Source of the DNA: Pollenia angustigena
Lineage: Eukaryota > Arthropoda > Insecta > Diptera > Polleniidae
Assembly: GCA_930367215.1 (NCBI GenBank)
Contig: OV884060.1
Span: forward strand, 11,860,001 to 11,924,000
Direction of reading: 5' to 3'
DNA length: 64,000 bases
The notes under the pieces: generated by a model
Databases searched by the model: none
What the model was told of the DNA's origin: nothing
The model's input: the letters and a program-made list of their open reading frames with translations, nothing else
Shown here: positions 61,534-64,000 of the stretch, in pieces
Numbering within the stretch: position 1 is the first letter of the stretch
How the letters are laid out: each line of letters begins with the position of its first letter
Program-made: the position numbers and the translations under genes

Positions 61534-63004
61534 GTAAGTTCCCAGTAAAGAAAATTTGGGTTTTCTGAAGCACTACAGAGAAAAAGCGCATACTCAAGCG
61601 CTTCAATTAGAGAGCTCTTATAAAGTAGTAAATAATAGCGAATAAAACATACAAAAAAGCTGCTATTTTAGTGCTGACAACGAAGAGGGGTTTTAAGTGA
61701 AAAAAAAAATATATTGTGGTTTACGAAAATTATTGAAAAAAGGCATTTAAACAAATAAAAGCAAAATATTAATGAATATGTTAATATATTTAGCCCTTAA
61801 AAAAGGACTTTAGGAGCGCTTTGTTTGCATGTTAAAAGAAGCGCTTATTGTCAGCAGAAAATATTCCTCCAAACCGGGAACACCCCATACAAAAATCAGG
61901 CATCCCATCAGCAGGTTTGAAGCGATTTGAGGTATGAATTCATACAAAAAACCTGCTCCTTTTGGAGCACGTTTTTTACTGGGTTCATTCTAAGTTTCTA
62001 ACAGAAAGATAAAGCTTTGCGAGAAATCTTTTACAGCAATTTTGAGATCTTATTGCGCATTAAGTCAGTTTTTCAAAAAAAAAAGCAGTCAGGGGTTAAA
62101 TTTTAAAATCATCCTTACTCTCCTCAAGTTTTGTAGACTAAAATTTTAGTGCTTAAAATCTTAATTTGGGCTTTTTTTTAGAAATTCTATAGTAAGTTTG
62201 ATATGAAAGATTGTGGTTTATCGCCTGCCGCTTTAATTGTCATTCTAATTTTTCTATTCCGCAATTTTCTTAGTCATTTCATTTGCAGTATTTTGCTGTT
62301 GTTTAATTTTGAAATCTTTCAGCAAAAAAAAAAAAAAAGAACTCTTTGATTACTTTATATCAAATCGGATTTTCTATAGTTTTTGTTTGCATTTTTATGC
62401 AAATTTAGCATTTTGTTTGCTTTTTTTCCATGTTTTATTTACACTGTATACACAAACATTGTGAAGATCACGTTCATTTCACATCAAATGTGTCGTTGCA
62501 AAATCTTTTTATGCTTAAATTTTTATTTGGTTGAGTTTCTGTTTTGAATAAAAAAAACTTTAACAAGCTAATTTTAGATTCAATAGAATTTTAAGTAACT
62601 TAAAAAAAAAAAAAAAAAAATTAAAATAAAAATTCAATTATTTTTGAAAAACGAATTTGAAACGCTTTAAAAGTGAGCAAAACTTTTTGATGAAATAAGT
62701 TTTAGTTAATTTTTTTTGGAGAAATTTTTTTTTTTAAAAAATGCTTTGACAAAATTTTTTATCAGCTTAACAAAGTTATATACATAAAAAATTGTTATGC
62801 CACAAAATTACGTTGGAAATATTTCCTGAAAAAAACTTCTCATCTAAAATTTTCTTAAAAAAATGCGAATTTTTTCTTAAAAGGCAAAGAACTTTTTTTT
62901 TAAATAAACCAAAACAAATTCAATGGAATGAACCAAATTTTAGCTTTATAAAATCACAAATTTCATGGCATTTATTTTTTAAAACTAGTTTCTAACATAT
63001 AACC
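61534..63004 (+). other. Kank intron 4 (first part), AT-rich; possible small MITE at 61794-61982
   Basis: CCCTTAAAAAAGGACTTTAG near 61794 and the reverse complement of TTTTTTACTGGG near 61982 (CCCAGTAAAAAACGTGCTCC) are similar, so a small TIR element may lie between them. The rest is AT-rich without recognised features. Confidence 0.35.
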
Positions 63005-63302
63005 TTCGCGAATGCTCCTTATGAACGCCATTCTGCCGTTCCAATTTTGCACCACTTAATCGAGGAAACTCGTTCTTATTTCGTCAATAGTTCGGCAAAT
63101 GTTCGATTGGAAATGGCAAAAAGTTGCTGGTTGTTAAGCAAAGACCAAAAAAAGTAGTCCAAAGGTGTCAAACCACACGAACGAGGTGGTCAGTTCACAG
63201 ATCCAGTTCTTAAAATAGCTCCATAACCAAACTTTTGGCTTAACACTGTGATAGTTGTATGGCATATTGCGGGGTTTTGTTGTAATAAATGGATTTTCGC
63301 TG
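63005..63302 (-). pseudogene. divergent mariner-type transposase C-terminal fragment
   Basis: The minus strand reads IHLLQQNPAICHTTITVLSQ, then KFGYGAILRTGSVN, a stop, PPRSCGLTPLDYFFWSLLNN and FAISNRTFAELLTK. It aligns with WFQQDGATCHTA...SGPVNWPPRSCDLTPLDYFLWGYV of the other copies. Both catalytic Asp are replaced (QQDGA by QQNPA; SCDL by SCGL). Confidence 0.62.
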
Positions 63303-63699
63303 AAAATATCCGTTTTCGGTGTTACTAAATGTAAATTAAATTAATTCCATCTCTACGAGATTTGTTTGCCCTTAAGAGATTTAAGGTAGGGAGTTTATTT
63401 GGACCTATGGTTAATTTTGGACCTACCAGCACAACATATTCTCATGACATAGTTGCTATTGGCAAAGTTATTGACGGAAAATTTTCTGTCAATACCACAA
63501 CATTGATAAGAAAGTTATTGCATTAAAAGCTATTTTCGGGAGGAGTATATGTATGAAAACTATGGTAAAACATAAACCGATTCAACAAAATTTAGTAAGA
63601 TGATTAAGATTGCAATAAAATATATAAAACAATATAGTTATTGATCTTAGTTCCAATATAATAAGATGGTTTATGGGCACAAAGGTTTTATTTTGGAAG
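63303..63699. other. no gene recognised
   Basis: Mixed AT-rich sequence, possibly continuing into the repeat to the right. Confidence 0.35.
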
Positions 63700-63960
63700 G
63701 AATTACAACTGAGGGTAATGTGAAATTATGGACCGATTATGGCCCTTGTGACAAATGAAACTTATGTATGTACCAAATTTCATCAAATTATCTTCAAATT
63801 TACAACCTGTACTTTGCACACAAAATTACTTGGACAGACAACTAGCTAGCCGGACGGACGGACATATATTTAGAAGTTTTGAGTCGATCGGTATACTAAA
63901 ATGTGGGTCTAGGATCTATATTACACACATCAGCCAAACGCATAATACGGTCTTCACTAT
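63700..63960. repeat. GCCGGACGGACGGACAT repeat, partial
   Basis: AGCTAGCCGGACGGACGGAC and CGATCGGTATACTAAAATGT match the copy at 30160-30330. ATTATGGACCGATTATGGCC recalls the GGTCCATAATTT words of the larger family. Confidence 0.5.
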
Positions 63961-64000
63961 TGTGATGTGAGCATAATGTATTTTCGTCAAAATAAGAAGA

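Noticed and set aside
61002..61568. Exon 4 as an independent gene starting at TTG
   Set aside because: It starts directly at a splice acceptor, in phase with the upstream exons, with no promoter or ATG.

Overview
This is a eukaryotic window: very AT-rich, with long introns, GT-AG splice sites, no operons, and a dense litter of dead transposons. The protein homologies (a Kank family gene with an insect-like exon layout, and insect Tc1/mariner, Tigger and non-LTR retrotransposon fragments) suggest a dipteran fly with an expanded, repeat-rich genome. A calyptrate such as a blowfly would fit, but the species cannot be fixed from the sequence alone.

One protein-coding gene can be supported. It is on the + strand and encodes a Kank protein (KN motif and ankyrin repeat protein). 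Four coding exons are present: 26547-26653, 39400-39443 (a 44-base microexon), 59839-60071 and 61002-61533. All junctions are GT-AG and the reading phases agree (2, 1, 0, 1). Joined, they give residues 1 to 304 plus one base of codon 305. The KN motif is in the third exon. The ankyrin-repeat end must lie beyond the right edge. The introns are about 12.7 kb, 20.4 kb and 0.93 kb, and the last one runs off the window.

Region by region. 1-26 kb lies upstream of the start codon (intergenic or 5' untranslated) and holds many short TIR elements, non-LTR retrotransposon scraps (15.5, 18.2-19.4, 20.4-21.6 and 25.2-25.5 kb) and one Tc1/mariner copy (23.1-24.0 kb). Intron 1 (26.7-39.4 kb) carries a second Tc1/mariner copy, hAT-like and TA-flanked MITEs, a truncated Tigger/pogo element (33.4-34.3 kb) and a three-level nest of insertions (37.1-38.6 kb). 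Intron 2 (39.4-59.8 kb) carries a 139-bp fold-back element, a 2.9-kb TIR element filled by a 29-bp minisatellite with a 580-bp higher-order period (41.4-44.3 kb), a CCCGGG-rich TIR element, GC-richer unclassified repeats, two more Tc1/mariner copies and a GTCCGTCTGTC-type repeat. Intron 4 (after 61.5 kb) has a divergent mariner fragment.

The most interesting structures are: a family of three fold-back elements that keep exactly 139 bp and the same core offset despite diverged arms; the nested 29/203/580-bp array inside a TIR element; four Tc1/mariner copies each with a different internal deletion; and clear nested insertions with 8-bp target duplications. No working transposase was found, so every element here depends on proteins made elsewhere or is dead. 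No rRNA gene, CRISPR array or intact tRNA gene was seen.
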